Below, one piece after another: positions 44,533-51,920 of a stretch of 64,000 nt of DNA; the first letter of the stretch is position 1; every line of letters starts with the position of its first letter. A model generated the notes under the pieces. It made no database searches, was not told the origin of the DNA, and saw only the letters and a list, made by a program, of their open reading frames with translations. The translations under genes were made by a program, and so were the position numbers. The stretch lies in contig DASVCW010000042.1 of NCBI GenBank assembly GCA_036381435.1, forward strand, positions 32,560 to 96,559, written 5' to 3'. Origin of the DNA: Fodinibius sp036381435 (lineage in GTDB: Bacteria > Bacteroidota > Rhodothermia > Balneolales > Balneolaceae).

Positions 44533-44886
44533 GAGTGCGGAGAGAGAGGGCCAACTACGCCAAGGCTTCGTTGACTGCAAGATTCGTTTTTCCAACACGG
44601 CTTTCCCGGATCCCGTTTTAAAATATTTCTCCAATTCTCTTGCTTTTTGTTCTGTTTACACGGCTATATATGCTTCAAGCATAAACGGAGCATAACGCTT
44701 GGTCGATTGAGTCTTTCCTAAATTATGATCTCGATATCTGTTTTTCAGATCACTTGTAAACCAATATATCGCCAATCTTCTTTTTTACTTTTAATATATA
44801 AACATACTGCATAACCCTGAGAACAGATATTAAACCAAGAATGCCTGTGCTCCGAAGTCTTGGCGCAGGAGTGCGGAGAGAGAGGG
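44533..44886. mobile_element. tRNA-Ser-targeting mini-element with a GIY-YIG relic
   Basis: GAGTGCGGAGAGAGAGGG occurs exactly at 44533-44550 and again at 44869-44886. The second copy is the 3' end of the tRNA-Ser gene (acceptor and T-arm on the minus strand) plus 5 flanking bases. Just inside each copy are short inverted termini: CTACGCCAAGGCTTCG (44555-44570) and CGAAGTCTTGGCGCAG (44853-44868), matching in 14 of 16 positions after inversion. The inside carries a broken GIY-YIG nuclease gene. A direct repeat of the tRNA 3' end flanking a nuclease gene is what an insertion at the tRNA would leave. It is about 336 bases from repeat to repeat. No integrase is present. Confidence 0.7.
44551..44812 (-). 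pseudogene. GIY-YIG endonuclease, decayed
   Basis: On the minus strand the gene starts at ATG (44810-44812) with MQYVYILK. After a one-base loss it continues as SKKEDWRYIG, and after a second one-base loss as FTSDLKNRYRDHNLGKTQST and KRYAPFMLEAYIAV. It then meets an in-frame TAA and goes on with TEQKARELEKYFKTGSG and KAVLEKRIL. The joined sequence matches the short GIY-YIG nuclease family found beside tRNA genes in Bacteroidota, with both the YVYIL...YIG core and the KARELEKYFKTGSG tail. Two frameshifts and one stop mean that it is inactive. Homologues cut DNA in recombination or homing. Confidence 0.8.
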
Positions 44887-44962
44887 ATTCGAACCCTCGA
44901 TACCCTGTTGAGGGCATACTCCCTTAGCAGGGGAGCGCTTTCGACCGCTCAGCCATCTCTCC
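44874..44962 (-). tRNA. tRNA-Ser(GCT)
   Basis: On the minus strand the sequence begins GGAGAGATGGCTGAGCGGTC and folds as a serine-type tRNA with a long variable arm. The acceptor arm pairs GGAGAGA with TCTCTCC; the anticodon loop CTGCTAA shows anticodon GCT, reading AGC and AGU; the T-arm carries GGTTCGAATCC. The length is 89 bases with discriminator G. CCA is not encoded (the bases after the discriminator read CAC). Confidence 0.96.
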
Positions 44963-44971
44963 AAGGGATGG

Positions 44972-45002
44972 CAAATATAAGCCGCTCAGGAAATCTTATC
45001 AA
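44972..45002 (-). promoter_or_regulatory. promoter of tRNA-Ser
   Basis: On the minus strand TTGA (44999-45002) and TATATTTG (44972-44979) are separated by exactly 19 bases, matching the Bacteroidota TTTG-N19-TAnnTTTG promoter. The tRNA 5' end lies 9 bases beyond the -7 element, consistent with a start site 3-5 bases before it. Confidence 0.8.
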
Positions 45003-45057
45003 TGTTAAAATTAATTTTCTTTGGGAAAATACTTGTTACTTCATCACTTGTTACGCA

Positions 45058-45483
45058 TTATATTTCTTTCCCTGTCAGCGTAACCACCAGTTTTCTCGAG
45101 CCTCCCCGATTTCGATGTTCGCAAAGATAAATTCCTTGCCAGGTTCCAAGATTGAATGTTCCATTGGTAATTGGAATGCTTACAGATGAGCCCAGTATTG
45201 AGCTTTTTATGTGTGAAGTCATATCATCAGGACCTTCTAAAGTGTGTTCGTATAGAGAAGTGTCTTCGGGAACCATCCTTTTAAAATGAGTTTCAAAATC
45301 ACGCCGAACCGAGGGATCAGCATTTTCATTAATTGTTAGGCTGGCGCTGGTGTGCTGAATAAAAACATGCACAATGCCGGCTTGAATCTCCTTGATTTCC
45401 GGAAGCTGATTCAAAATTTCTTCAGTGATAATATGAAAACCGCGAGATTTTGGTGAGAGTGTTATCTTTTTCTGATGCCACAT
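45058..45483 (-). CDS. YjbQ/UPF0047 family protein
   Basis: A 141-residue protein of the YjbQ family, small trimeric beta-sheet proteins; some members show weak thiamine-phosphate synthase activity. The signatures VFIQHTSASLTINENADPSVRRDFE (histidine cluster H44 region) and the C-terminal GTWQGIYLCEHRNRGGSRKLVVTLTGK are clear. The length is normal. Its stop codon lies within a copy of the TTACTCATTACG repeat. It is minus-strand and is followed by the tRNA-Ser promoter. The real cellular role remains unclear. Confidence 0.9.
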   Translation of the reverse strand: MWHQKKITLSPKSRGFHIITEEILNQLPEIKEIQAGIVHVFIQHTSASLTINENADPSVRRDFETHFKRMVPEDTSLYEHTLEGPDDMTSHIKSSILGSSVSIPITNGTFNLGTWQGIYLCEHRNRGGSRKLVVTLTGKEI

Positions 45484-45558
45484 TTAATAATTTCTAAAAT
45501 TAAATAACCTGAGTTCGAGGTAAGGAGACATAACTTGGTTGTTTATTTTGTACAAAAC

Positions 45559-45722
45559 AAGCCCGAATGGGCTTTAATATGAATGGCACCGCATGAAATC
45601 CGGTGATTAAAATATATCATAACAACTCGCCGGCTGCCGGAGTTGTCTGTTATGTTATCTTTTAACTCCGAATTATGCCTTTGGCATATTCGGGGCTATT
45701 CATGTTCAATCCCTTCGGGATT
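45559..45722. other. array of five hairpins in a gene-free region
   Basis: The 345-base spacer 45484-45828 holds five stems in a row: AAGCCCGAATGGGCTT (45559-45574), CACCG...CGGTG (45587-45605), ACAACTCGCCGG...AGTTGT (45622-45646), CCGAATTATGCC...GGCATATTCGG (45668-45693) and AATCCCTTCGGGATT (45708-45722). No open reading frame is supported. It may be a structured RNA or a REP/BIME-like composite repeat. The rest of the spacer is AT-rich without visible structure. Confidence 0.65.
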
Positions 45723-45828
45723 CTAACAAAGACAAAAAATAACCTTATATCGAACTCACGTTACCTATCTTCTGCTAAGTTCATTATAATTCAGTTATAG
45801 CAATGAACTTTATAATTAATACAAAATT

Positions 45829-46683
45829 ATGTTCACTGAAGATACTTTACAAGGAGAAATTATTTTAATAACCGGCGGCGGGAGTGGATTGGGGCTTTCA
45901 ATGGCTAAAAAGTTCGCCTCGCTGGGAGCTAACGTCGCTATTTGTGGTCGGACCGAAGAAAAGCTGCAAAAAGCGGTTGAAGAAATATCAGATGTTGGCG
46001 GAGATGCTGTTTCGGTAAGATACTATGTAGCGGATGTCAGGGATTATGACCGTGTAGAGGAAATGATGAGTGAAATTATTACTGACTTCGGTGATATGAC
46101 CGGACTCATAAACAATGCCGCTGGAAACTTTCTTTCGGCTGCCGAAGATTTGAGTCCCGGTGGGTTTAAAGCCGTAGTAGATATTGTGCTTCACGGTTCT
46201 TTCAACTGCACTCATGTATTCGGCAATTATTTGATTGATCAAAAAAAGCAGGGAAACGTTTTGAATATGGTTACCACTTATTCTGAATCTACCGGATCGG
46301 CATTTGTGCTGCCTTCAGCTTGTGGAAAAGCGGGGGTGCTGGCAATGACCCGATCGCTTGCTTACGAATGGGCTACTTATGGTATTCGGTTGAATGCCAT
46401 CGCTCCCGGGCCATTTCCCACCGAAGGAGCCTGGTCGCGGTTGGTGCCGGATGAGGAAATGGAAGAGCGGTTTTTGAACAAGGTTCCGGCTAACCGCTAT
46501 GGTGATCATCAAGAGTTGGCAAATCTCGCTGTGTTTTTGATGTCTGATTTAGCTCCTTACATAACCGGCGAATGCGTAGTGATTGACGGCGGCGAACGTC
46601 TGGCAGCGGGGCAATTTAATTTTATTGACCAAGTGGCACCTCGTGAAAAGCTGAAGCAGTTTTTTAAATCAATGAAAAAGTAG
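45829..46683 (+). CDS. 2,4-dienoyl-CoA reductase-like short-chain dehydrogenase
   Basis: A 284-residue SDR with the NAD(P) loop TGGGSGLG (15-22) and NNAAGN (95-100). Instead of the ordinary YxxxK, the site reads PSACGK (162-167), and a tyrosine sits 16 residues before the lysine (Y151 in YSESTGSAFVLP). That is the layout of mitochondrial and peroxisomal 2,4-dienoyl-CoA reductases, which also share the following KAGVLAMTRSLAYEWATYGIR and IAPGPF. The enzyme would help to oxidise unsaturated fatty acids. The stop codon TAG is the first three bases of a TAGGTCGGGT repeat. The cupredoxin-like gene downstream is convergent. Confidence 0.87.
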   Translation: MFTEDTLQGEIILITGGGSGLGLSMAKKFASLGANVAICGRTEEKLQKAVEEISDVGGDAVSVRYYVADVRDYDRVEEMMSEIITDFGDMTGLINNAAGNFLSAAEDLSPGGFKAVVDIVLHGSFNCTHVFGNYLIDQKKQGNVLNMVTTYSESTGSAFVLPSACGKAGVLAMTRSLAYEWATYGIRLNAIAPGPFPTEGAWSRLVPDEEMEERFLNKVPANRYGDHQELANLAVFLMSDLAPYITGECVVIDGGERLAAGQFNFIDQVAPREKLKQFFKSMKK

Positions 46684-46703
46684 GTCGGGTATTTTGCCCG
46701 ACA
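46681..46703. repeat. TAGGTCGGGT hairpin repeat, copy 2
   Basis: TAGGTCGGGTATTTTGCCCGACA folds as a GTCGGG/CCCGAC hairpin. It shares its first 10 bases with 19441 and supplies the stop codon of the SDR gene. The following bases (ACGAAGATACGCAAAGAAGC) resemble another common intergenic word. Confidence 0.65.
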
Positions 46704-46757
46704 CTCCCAAATTATTGCACGAAGATACGCAAAGAAGCTCCAAGGCTTATAATAAAT

Positions 46758-47627
46758 TCATTCAGTCACTGAAAACTGCTTGACCATTCCATGGGCAAAG
46801 TGAGGTTTTCCATCTTTTGTATCCGGAACAGGGCATATCAAAGCGTAGTCCCCGGGAGTAAAGTTGACGGTAATATAGTTCACCACTCCTTTATCTATTG
46901 CACTCACCCCATTTAAAAATGTACCGGGTGCTTCAGGCAGAGGGCCTGCTTTGTTGGTGATAACTTGTCCAAACCAGCCGAGCACATCCTTTATCTCTTT
47001 ACCTTCTTCCAAACGTACAAGGAGAAATTCATGAGGCTGGGTGCCCTCGTTTTCAACCCGGATAGTTTGTGTACCCGTTTTAATTTCAGGAGTCACTTTA
47101 AAAGAATAATCATTCATAACTATGGTAACATCAGCTTCGGGTTCTTCAGTTTTAACTCCTTCACCTTCAATAACAGTAAGGGGATGAGTCATTCCTTTCA
47201 TAAAATGTGGTTCTTCAGCCGGTACCGGAATTACACATACGGCCGCATAGTTGCCCGGCTCTAAATTAACTGTAGCCTCGGAACTCTCGCCGGATAATGG
47301 AGCCGACGGCCCGCCTACCATGGTGGCCCAATCAGGATGTTTTCCCATATTGTTGTTCATGAACTGAATTAATTCATCGTAAGTATGTTCAGGAGGTATT
47401 TTTACCAGGATCGCGTTGTGTGGAAACGTACCACTGTTCTTAATGTGGAAAGTGGTAAGTCCTGAAACAATGGTATCCGGGATGTTGACAAATGCAAAAT
47501 CCGCGGTTTCAATGGTAATTTTTTGCGGGCTCTCACTTGCGGGTTTTTCAGATTTCGCGTTGCAGGAAATTAACATTCCAAAAGTTAATACAAGAAGTAA
47601 AGTATCTGTAAGCGGTTTCATAACCAT
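46758..47627 (-). CDS. lipoprotein with two tandem cupredoxin-like domains
   Basis: A 289-residue lipoprotein (lipobox LISC, Cys22). Residues about 36-155 and 166-288 are two copies of one beta-rich domain. Each has a histidine after a Pro (H70 in FPHNA, H199 in QPHEF), a cysteine in a GNYAAVC/GDYALIC strand (C131, C265), then PH (H141, H276) and a methionine five residues on (M146, M281). This is the H-C-H-M order of type 1 copper ligands. I infer two copper sites or an electron-transfer or copper-storage role in the envelope. The family itself is not named with certainty. It is convergent with the SDR gene. Confidence 0.72.
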   Translation of the reverse strand: MVMKPLTDTLLLVLTFGMLISCNAKSEKPASESPQKITIETADFAFVNIPDTIVSGLTTFHIKNSGTFPHNAILVKIPPEHTYDELIQFMNNNMGKHPDWATMVGGPSAPLSGESSEATVNLEPGNYAAVCVIPVPAEEPHFMKGMTHPLTVIEGEGVKTEEPEADVTIVMNDYSFKVTPEIKTGTQTIRVENEGTQPHEFLLVRLEEGKEIKDVLGWFGQVITNKAGPLPEAPGTFLNGVSAIDKGVVNYITVNFTPGDYALICPVPDTKDGKPHFAHGMVKQFSVTE

Positions 47628-47797
47628 CCCTCTATAACTGTTAGTTTTATATCTATAATTAAAAAGAAGCTAAAGTCTAACAGTTTTTAACTACAGCAGG
47701 AGAGAAAAGTTCGGGCATAGCACAAAGTTCATAAATTTTATTTATGAGGATTCTTTGCGCAAAACAAGCGCCCTTGGCGGTTAAAAGGGGTAGCTAA

Positions 47798-48649
47798 TCA
47801 AAATCGAACCATTCGCTTTTTAATTTTATCCAGTGTCTTAGTGAGTTCGAGAAGATGATAGCTGTTGTAGATGGTTGGACGGTTGAACTGAATAGATTTT
47901 ATAAATTCCATAGCCGAAAGTTCGGCAGATTTTGCCGCATCGAAAGTCTGCCGCTTAAAAAACAGGTGTTGATCATTATTTTGTTCACCCAGCCGTACTG
48001 TTTGTTCCAAGACATCACAATCAATCAAATAATTGTGATCCGCCGCAATTCGATGATGATTAGACTCTGCCGAAGCTGCGTTAACATAAATATTGGCTGT
48101 GGCTCCGCTGTCAAATCGGAGGAACAGATGTAAGGCACAGGTTTTGGCGGATGAAAGTTCAACCGTTTTTAAATCAATATGATGTACCGCTCCGTCTATC
48201 CACCGGAGGCAAAAGGCCAGTTCATCAATCCAGATGCTGTCAAAATCAGCATTGTTTTCCAGATATTTCGAATGGTTTACTTCATGAATTATCTGAATAA
48301 ATGATGGCCGGCTTATTTTCTTTGCCATCCACTTTGATGCAGGTGCCAGGGTGGGCCAGTGAGAGAACTGAACAAATACATTTGATTCTTCCGCTGCATG
48401 ATACACCTTTTCAACATCAGCCAAATGAGCAGGCAATGGTGCAACTAAAAAAGTGTGAAAACCTGCCTTTATTGACTCTAGGAGATGATCAAGCCGTTTT
48501 TCGCTATCATCAAGCAGAAAACAGGCATCAATCGTACCGATTTTACCGAGTGTGGCTGAGATGGCTACTTCAGAAACAGATTGATGTGAGCGTAAATGGT
48601 TTTCCCAGGCTATGGCACGATCAGCCGGGCCAACAATGCCAATTTTCAT
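47798..48649 (-). CDS. divergent Gfo/Idh/MocA-like oxidoreductase
   Basis: A 283-residue protein that begins MKIGIVGPADRAIAW, a Rossmann-type nucleotide fold start, followed by DACFLLDDSEKRLDHLLESIKAGFHTFLVAPLPAHL, which mirrors the EKP-region spacing of Gfo/Idh/MocA proteins with the lysine replaced. The C-terminal half has the alpha/beta layout of the family. The conserved EKP catalytic lysine is not present (VAPLP instead), so it may be an inactive or altered member. The spacer 47628-47797 holds CTTTGCGC and GCGCCCTTGGCGG words of repeat type and nothing else clear. Confidence 0.6.
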   Translation of the reverse strand: MKIGIVGPADRAIAWENHLRSHQSVSEVAISATLGKIGTIDACFLLDDSEKRLDHLLESIKAGFHTFLVAPLPAHLADVEKVYHAAEESNVFVQFSHWPTLAPASKWMAKKISRPSFIQIIHEVNHSKYLENNADFDSIWIDELAFCLRWIDGAVHHIDLKTVELSSAKTCALHLFLRFDSGATANIYVNAASAESNHHRIAADHNYLIDCDVLEQTVRLGEQNNDQHLFFKRQTFDAAKSAELSAMEFIKSIQFNRPTIYNSYHLLELTKTLDKIKKRMVRF

Positions 48650-48736
48650 AATTTTTTGCTTAAATCGTTATTAGACAAAGCATAGTTATGAAATGGGACT
48701 TTTCAAAATGAATAATGGTAAGGCGAGATAAAGCTC

Positions 48737-48919
48737 CTAATCGGGCATTACAAGAGCAAGAATAAAGTATAACAAGACGGGGCTTCCCCAGCCTATAAAA
48801 GTGAGAACAACGAAAATAATTCTAACGATGGTAGGGTCCCATCCCAGATATTCGGCGATGCCTCCGCATACACCTGAAATCATTTTATCGGTTCGCGATT
48901 TTTTTAAACGAGCTCCCAT
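48737..48919 (-). CDS. PspC-domain small membrane protein
   Basis: A 60-residue protein, essentially one PspC domain: KKSRTDKMISGVCGGIAEYLGWDPTIVRIIFV followed by a hydrophobic stretch (VLTFIGWGSPVLLYFILALVMP). PspC proteins respond to envelope stress and act at the inner membrane. It stands alone and could be expressed independently. Confidence 0.9.
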   Translation of the reverse strand: MGARLKKSRTDKMISGVCGGIAEYLGWDPTIVRIIFVVLTFIGWGSPVLLYFILALVMPD

Positions 48920-48973
48920 AGTTGATGTCCTTTGTTAATTATATGAGTGAGCGTAACAGACTCTACGAAAAAG

Positions 48974-49666
48974 TTATAGGAAAGTTTCATTATTTTTTTT
49001 CAGGTTTAGATAAAATGAAACTCCAAAGTAATAAACGGGGAATAAAAATGAGCTGTAAATCAACCCGCGAGGCGATTGATCGAAGAAGTAGATCAAAGCC
49101 ATCAGCTGCAACACAAAGAGGGAGCCGAAAATGAAAGTGATGGGGCGAAGAAAATCGTTGCGTGAAGGGTAGAGAAATTTAATAGGCAGAAAAGTCATTA
49201 CAGCAAACAGGAGCAGTATAGCTGAAGCAGTATTTACTGCAAAATCTAACACAAAAATATAAAAAACCACGATATTCCAGTATGAGGGAAAGCCCAGAAA
49301 ATAGTGGTCTTCTGTTTTGGCCCGCACGTTTGAAAAACCAAAAGCACTTGCCAGCGCGCAAGTGAGTAATACCCAGACAGGCAGGGGCATCATAGCATGA
49401 AGCCATAACAGAGGAGCTATTGTCCAGGTGATGTAATCGATAATGTTGTCCAGAAGGGCGCCGTCAATGTGCGGAGCATATTTTTTTGTTTGAGCGAGCC
49501 TGGCCAGTGCACCGTCAACAGAATCGATGAGCACAGCAATCCCCAGTACCCAGAGTGCATGCTGGTAAAAGCCGTCGTAGATAAGAATGATAGACCATAG
49601 GCCCAGAGCGGCACCCAAAGCCGTAAAAAGGTGGACACCGTAAGCCGCTAAAATTTTCACGCGCAA
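48974..49666 (-). CDS. pcs: phosphatidylcholine synthase-like CDP-alcohol phosphatidyltransferase
   Basis: A 230-residue membrane enzyme with about seven to eight spans. The CDP-alcohol motif DG-AR-G-D-D appears as DSVDGALARLAQTKKYAPHI with DGALLDNIID (about 48-79). The long spacing between AR and the second DG, with DGALLDNIIDYITW, matches bacterial phosphatidylcholine synthase (Pcs) rather than phosphatidylglycerophosphate synthase. The enzyme would join choline directly with CDP-diacylglycerol. This would be notable in this lineage. A choline transporter is not in the window. Confidence 0.8.
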   Translation of the reverse strand: MRVKILAAYGVHLFTALGAALGLWSIILIYDGFYQHALWVLGIAVLIDSVDGALARLAQTKKYAPHIDGALLDNIIDYITWTIAPLLWLHAMMPLPVWVLLTCALASAFGFSNVRAKTEDHYFLGFPSYWNIVVFYIFVLDFAVNTASAILLLFAVMTFLPIKFLYPSRNDFLRPITFIFGSLFVLQLMALIYFFDQSPRGLIYSSFLFPVYYFGVSFYLNLKKNNETFL

Positions 49667-49711
49667 AGCACTAAGTTAATTTTTTCCTTCCATCCATTAT
49701 GCTAATAAAAT

Positions 49712-49742
49712 AAAAAAAGCGGAACCTTTGAAGTTCCGCTTT
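49712..49742 (-). terminator. Rho-independent terminator after the BlaR1-like gene
   Basis: On the minus strand AAAGCGGAAC pairs perfectly with GTTCCGCTTT over a 7-base loop and is followed by TTTTATTTTATT. It lies about 30 bases after the BlaR1-like stop, before the divergently placed end of the Pcs gene. Confidence 0.88.
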
Positions 49743-49773
49743 AAGTAAAAGAATGAAAAAACTAATTTCCTAC

Positions 49774-51387
49774 TTATTTTTCAGAAAGTTTAAACGTTAT
49801 TGGTAGTGAATATTGAACGCGTACAGCCTGTCCATTCTGTTTCCCCGGAGTAAATTTAGCTTGTTTTACCACATGCAGTGCTTCCTTATCAGCACCTCCG
49901 CCGATGCCACGAATAACCTGCGCATTTTCAACTTCTCCCTGCTCGTTCACAATGAATTGAACAATTACACGTCCTTCAATTCCCGCATTTCGGGCCATTT
50001 CCGGATAATCAATCTTTTTCTGTAATGAAGCTAACCCACCGATTAATTCAGGCATTTCTTCTACCGCAACGAAATAATTATCCTGTTCGCTTCGTGTTCC
50101 CGGTTGTGGTGGCGGGGGAGGTTGCCGCATCAAATCGCTTAGTGCCTTATCCAAAGCATTTAGCTCGATTTCTATCACTCCGTATTTGCCCTCTTCTCCA
50201 TATTTTGATGTGGCTTTTTCTCCCTTCAAAACCGTAATGCTTTTTATGTATTTCGATTTGATTCTTGGGATAACTTCACGTGCCATAGGAGAATCATAGC
50301 GTTCTCCGTTCAAAATAAAAAGCGGGCTGTTTTCTGCTGACTGTTGGGAGATTTCTACCTGGGCCTGCTTAACTTCCTGATTGGTAAGCCCGTTTTGCTG
50401 CAGATCACTGCATGAAATGATGCCGATCATAAACAGGGCTGAAAATCCCATTAGAAAAATGCTCTTCTTGTGTGATTTGTTAGGTTGGTTATTCATCATT
50501 TTGATCCGTTTTTTGAGGGTTGAGGAATTAACAGCCATGCTAACGATCATTTGATTATCACTTAAGCGCTTAGTGGCAAGTTCATAAAGCAACTCAGCAT
50601 AGCTTTTTTTAGAAACGGTTGAATCGGAAAGTACCTGGCTGTCGCATGTAATTTCGCGATACTCTTTACACTGATTGTGCAAAATATGGGTGAGGGGGTG
50701 AAACCAGAACACACACCGGATGAAGGCCAGAAGATTGTTTGTCAAAAAATCCCTGTGCTTAATGTGCATGAGCTCATGTTTGATCGCCAGTCTCAACTTT
50801 TGATTTTGGCTTCTTAATGATTTGGGCATCACAATGCGGGTTCGGAACCAGCCGTAAGTAAAAGGAATTTGTACTTCATCAGAGAAAGCAATTCCGGGTT
50901 GATGACCTGTGGGAGTGCAAGCATCTTTGAGTACCGATGTTACCGGATTAAAGTTCAAACGTGAGTATTTGCGTAACTGAAACAGGTTCCGACCCAGGTA
51001 AAAAATGGCCGCCAGACTTCCTGAAACTAATAAAGCAAGCAGAATACCCATCCAGAGAAAAGGGTTTAGCCAATTCATAACCGCAGTACCCGGTGAAACC
51101 GCTACGGTAATGGGATTTTGAATGACAATAAACTTCACACCTTCCGATATAGCGGAACCGGAAAGGGTTGTCCAAAAACCAACTAAGGCTGAGCCGGCAA
51201 TACCAAGCGGAAGGGTAACTAAAAGTGCTGTCCGGCTATGAAGCTGATAGGCCGCGGGAATGGAATCATTCAGCCATAAAATGCAAGAGATAGTGATGGC
51301 AAATAAAGTCCATAAGCCTAAAGGAAACCAAAATGTGCTTAAACTTTCTCGTCCTGCTGCTGTAAGGAAATCTGCTAGTTCAATCAT
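49774..51387 (-). CDS. M56 BlaR1/MecR1-like membrane sensor with plug-like and TonB_C C-terminal domains
   Basis: A 537-residue protein. Four or five membrane spans (about 20-135 and 310-325) surround a cytoplasmic M56 metallopeptidase with zinc motif HELMH (H204-H208) and downstream REITCD (E245 region). After the last span at about 310-326 come a proline-rich linker, a stretch resembling the plug domain of TonB receptors (about 355-410, FILNGERYDS and SITVLKGEKATSKYGEEGKYGVIEI) and a TonB C-terminal domain (about 447-535). BlaI-type repressor lies 2 bases upstream. Classical BlaR1 ends in a penicillin-binding sensor domain, which is absent here. So it may sense something linked to the outer membrane. 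Confidence 0.85.
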   Translation of the reverse strand: MIELADFLTAAGRESLSTFWFPLGLWTLFAITISCILWLNDSIPAAYQLHSRTALLVTLPLGIAGSALVGFWTTLSGSAISEGVKFIVIQNPITVAVSPGTAVMNWLNPFLWMGILLALLVSGSLAAIFYLGRNLFQLRKYSRLNFNPVTSVLKDACTPTGHQPGIAFSDEVQIPFTYGWFRTRIVMPKSLRSQNQKLRLAIKHELMHIKHRDFLTNNLLAFIRCVFWFHPLTHILHNQCKEYREITCDSQVLSDSTVSKKSYAELLYELATKRLSDNQMIVSMAVNSSTLKKRIKMMNNQPNKSHKKSIFLMGFSALFMIGIISCSDLQQNGLTNQEVKQAQVEISQQSAENSPLFILNGERYDSPMAREVIPRIKSKYIKSITVLKGEKATSKYGEEGKYGVIEIELNALDKALSDLMRQPPPPPQPGTRSEQDNYFVAVEEMPELIGGLASLQKKIDYPEMARNAGIEGRVIVQFIVNEQGEVENAQVIRGIGGGADKEALHVVKQAKFTPGKQNGQAVRVQYSLPITFKLSEK

Positions 51388-51389
51388 GG

Positions 51390-51767
51390 TTAATCCCCCA
51401 TTTCATCAATCATTCGTTTAATTTCTGCGCGGTCTTTATCGCTTAAATTTTCACTTTTAACCAGCGTTTGTACCAGTTCTTTAGGTGAGCCTTTGAAAAC
51501 TTTCTTAACGAGATCTCCGATCAAATTTGAGCGAACGGACTCGGGTTCCCGGGCGGGGCTGTAAACATAAGTAACGCCTTCTTTTCGATATTTTAGGTAG
51601 CCTTTGTCTGCCAAATTTTTCATCACGGTCATAATAGTAGTGTAAGCCACTTCGCGATTTTCTAAAATGCGCTTGCGTACATCTTTGACAGTTGCTTCTT
51701 GCAAATGCCATACATGATGCAACACTTCCATTTCCGTTTCACCTAAGGGAGTCAATGATTTTTTCAT
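51390..51767 (-). CDS. BlaI/MecI/CopY-family winged-helix repressor
   Basis: A 125-residue repressor. The winged helix covers about 6-75: LGETEMEVLHHVWHLQEATVKDVRKRI then AYTTIMTVMKNLADKGYLKYRKEGVTYVYSP, which is the BlaI recognition region. The C-terminal dimerisation and cleavage part follows (LIGDLVKKVFKGSPKELVQTLV). It precedes the BlaR1-like sensor by 2 bases, forming one operon. The repressor would be removed when the M56 protease is activated. Its operators are probably in the upstream region at 51768-51850. Confidence 0.92.
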   Translation of the reverse strand: MKKSLTPLGETEMEVLHHVWHLQEATVKDVRKRILENREVAYTTIMTVMKNLADKGYLKYRKEGVTYVYSPAREPESVRSNLIGDLVKKVFKGSPKELVQTLVKSENLSDKDRAEIKRMIDEMGD

Positions 51768-51813
51768 AAAAAATTCGTTTGTTTTGCTGAAATAATAATG
51801 TCCTTTGTTTTAA

Positions 51814-51835
51814 TTAGTACTAAATTAATAGTATG
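51814..51835. promoter_or_regulatory. candidate operator of the BlaI-like repressor
   Basis: TTAGTACTAA (51814-51823) is a perfect 10-bp palindrome, 47 bases before the repressor start, with a half-site-like AATAGTATG at 51827-51835. The position fits autorepression; the motif differs from the classical TACA/TGTA boxes. Confidence 0.35.
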
Positions 51836-51920
51836 TCAATTTAAAATCAACTCTTTTTTTGTCATTGATGGAACTGATATAAATAACGGTTAAGCTTCAC
51901 AACCAAACCTGTAAGTGTCC

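Noticed and set aside
44860..45189. 109-codon plus-strand open frame over the tRNA-Ser gene
   Set aside because: Its first part (GERGIRTLDTLLRAYSLSRG) is the antisense of the tRNA, a well-known false gene; the rest overlaps the yjbQ-like gene.
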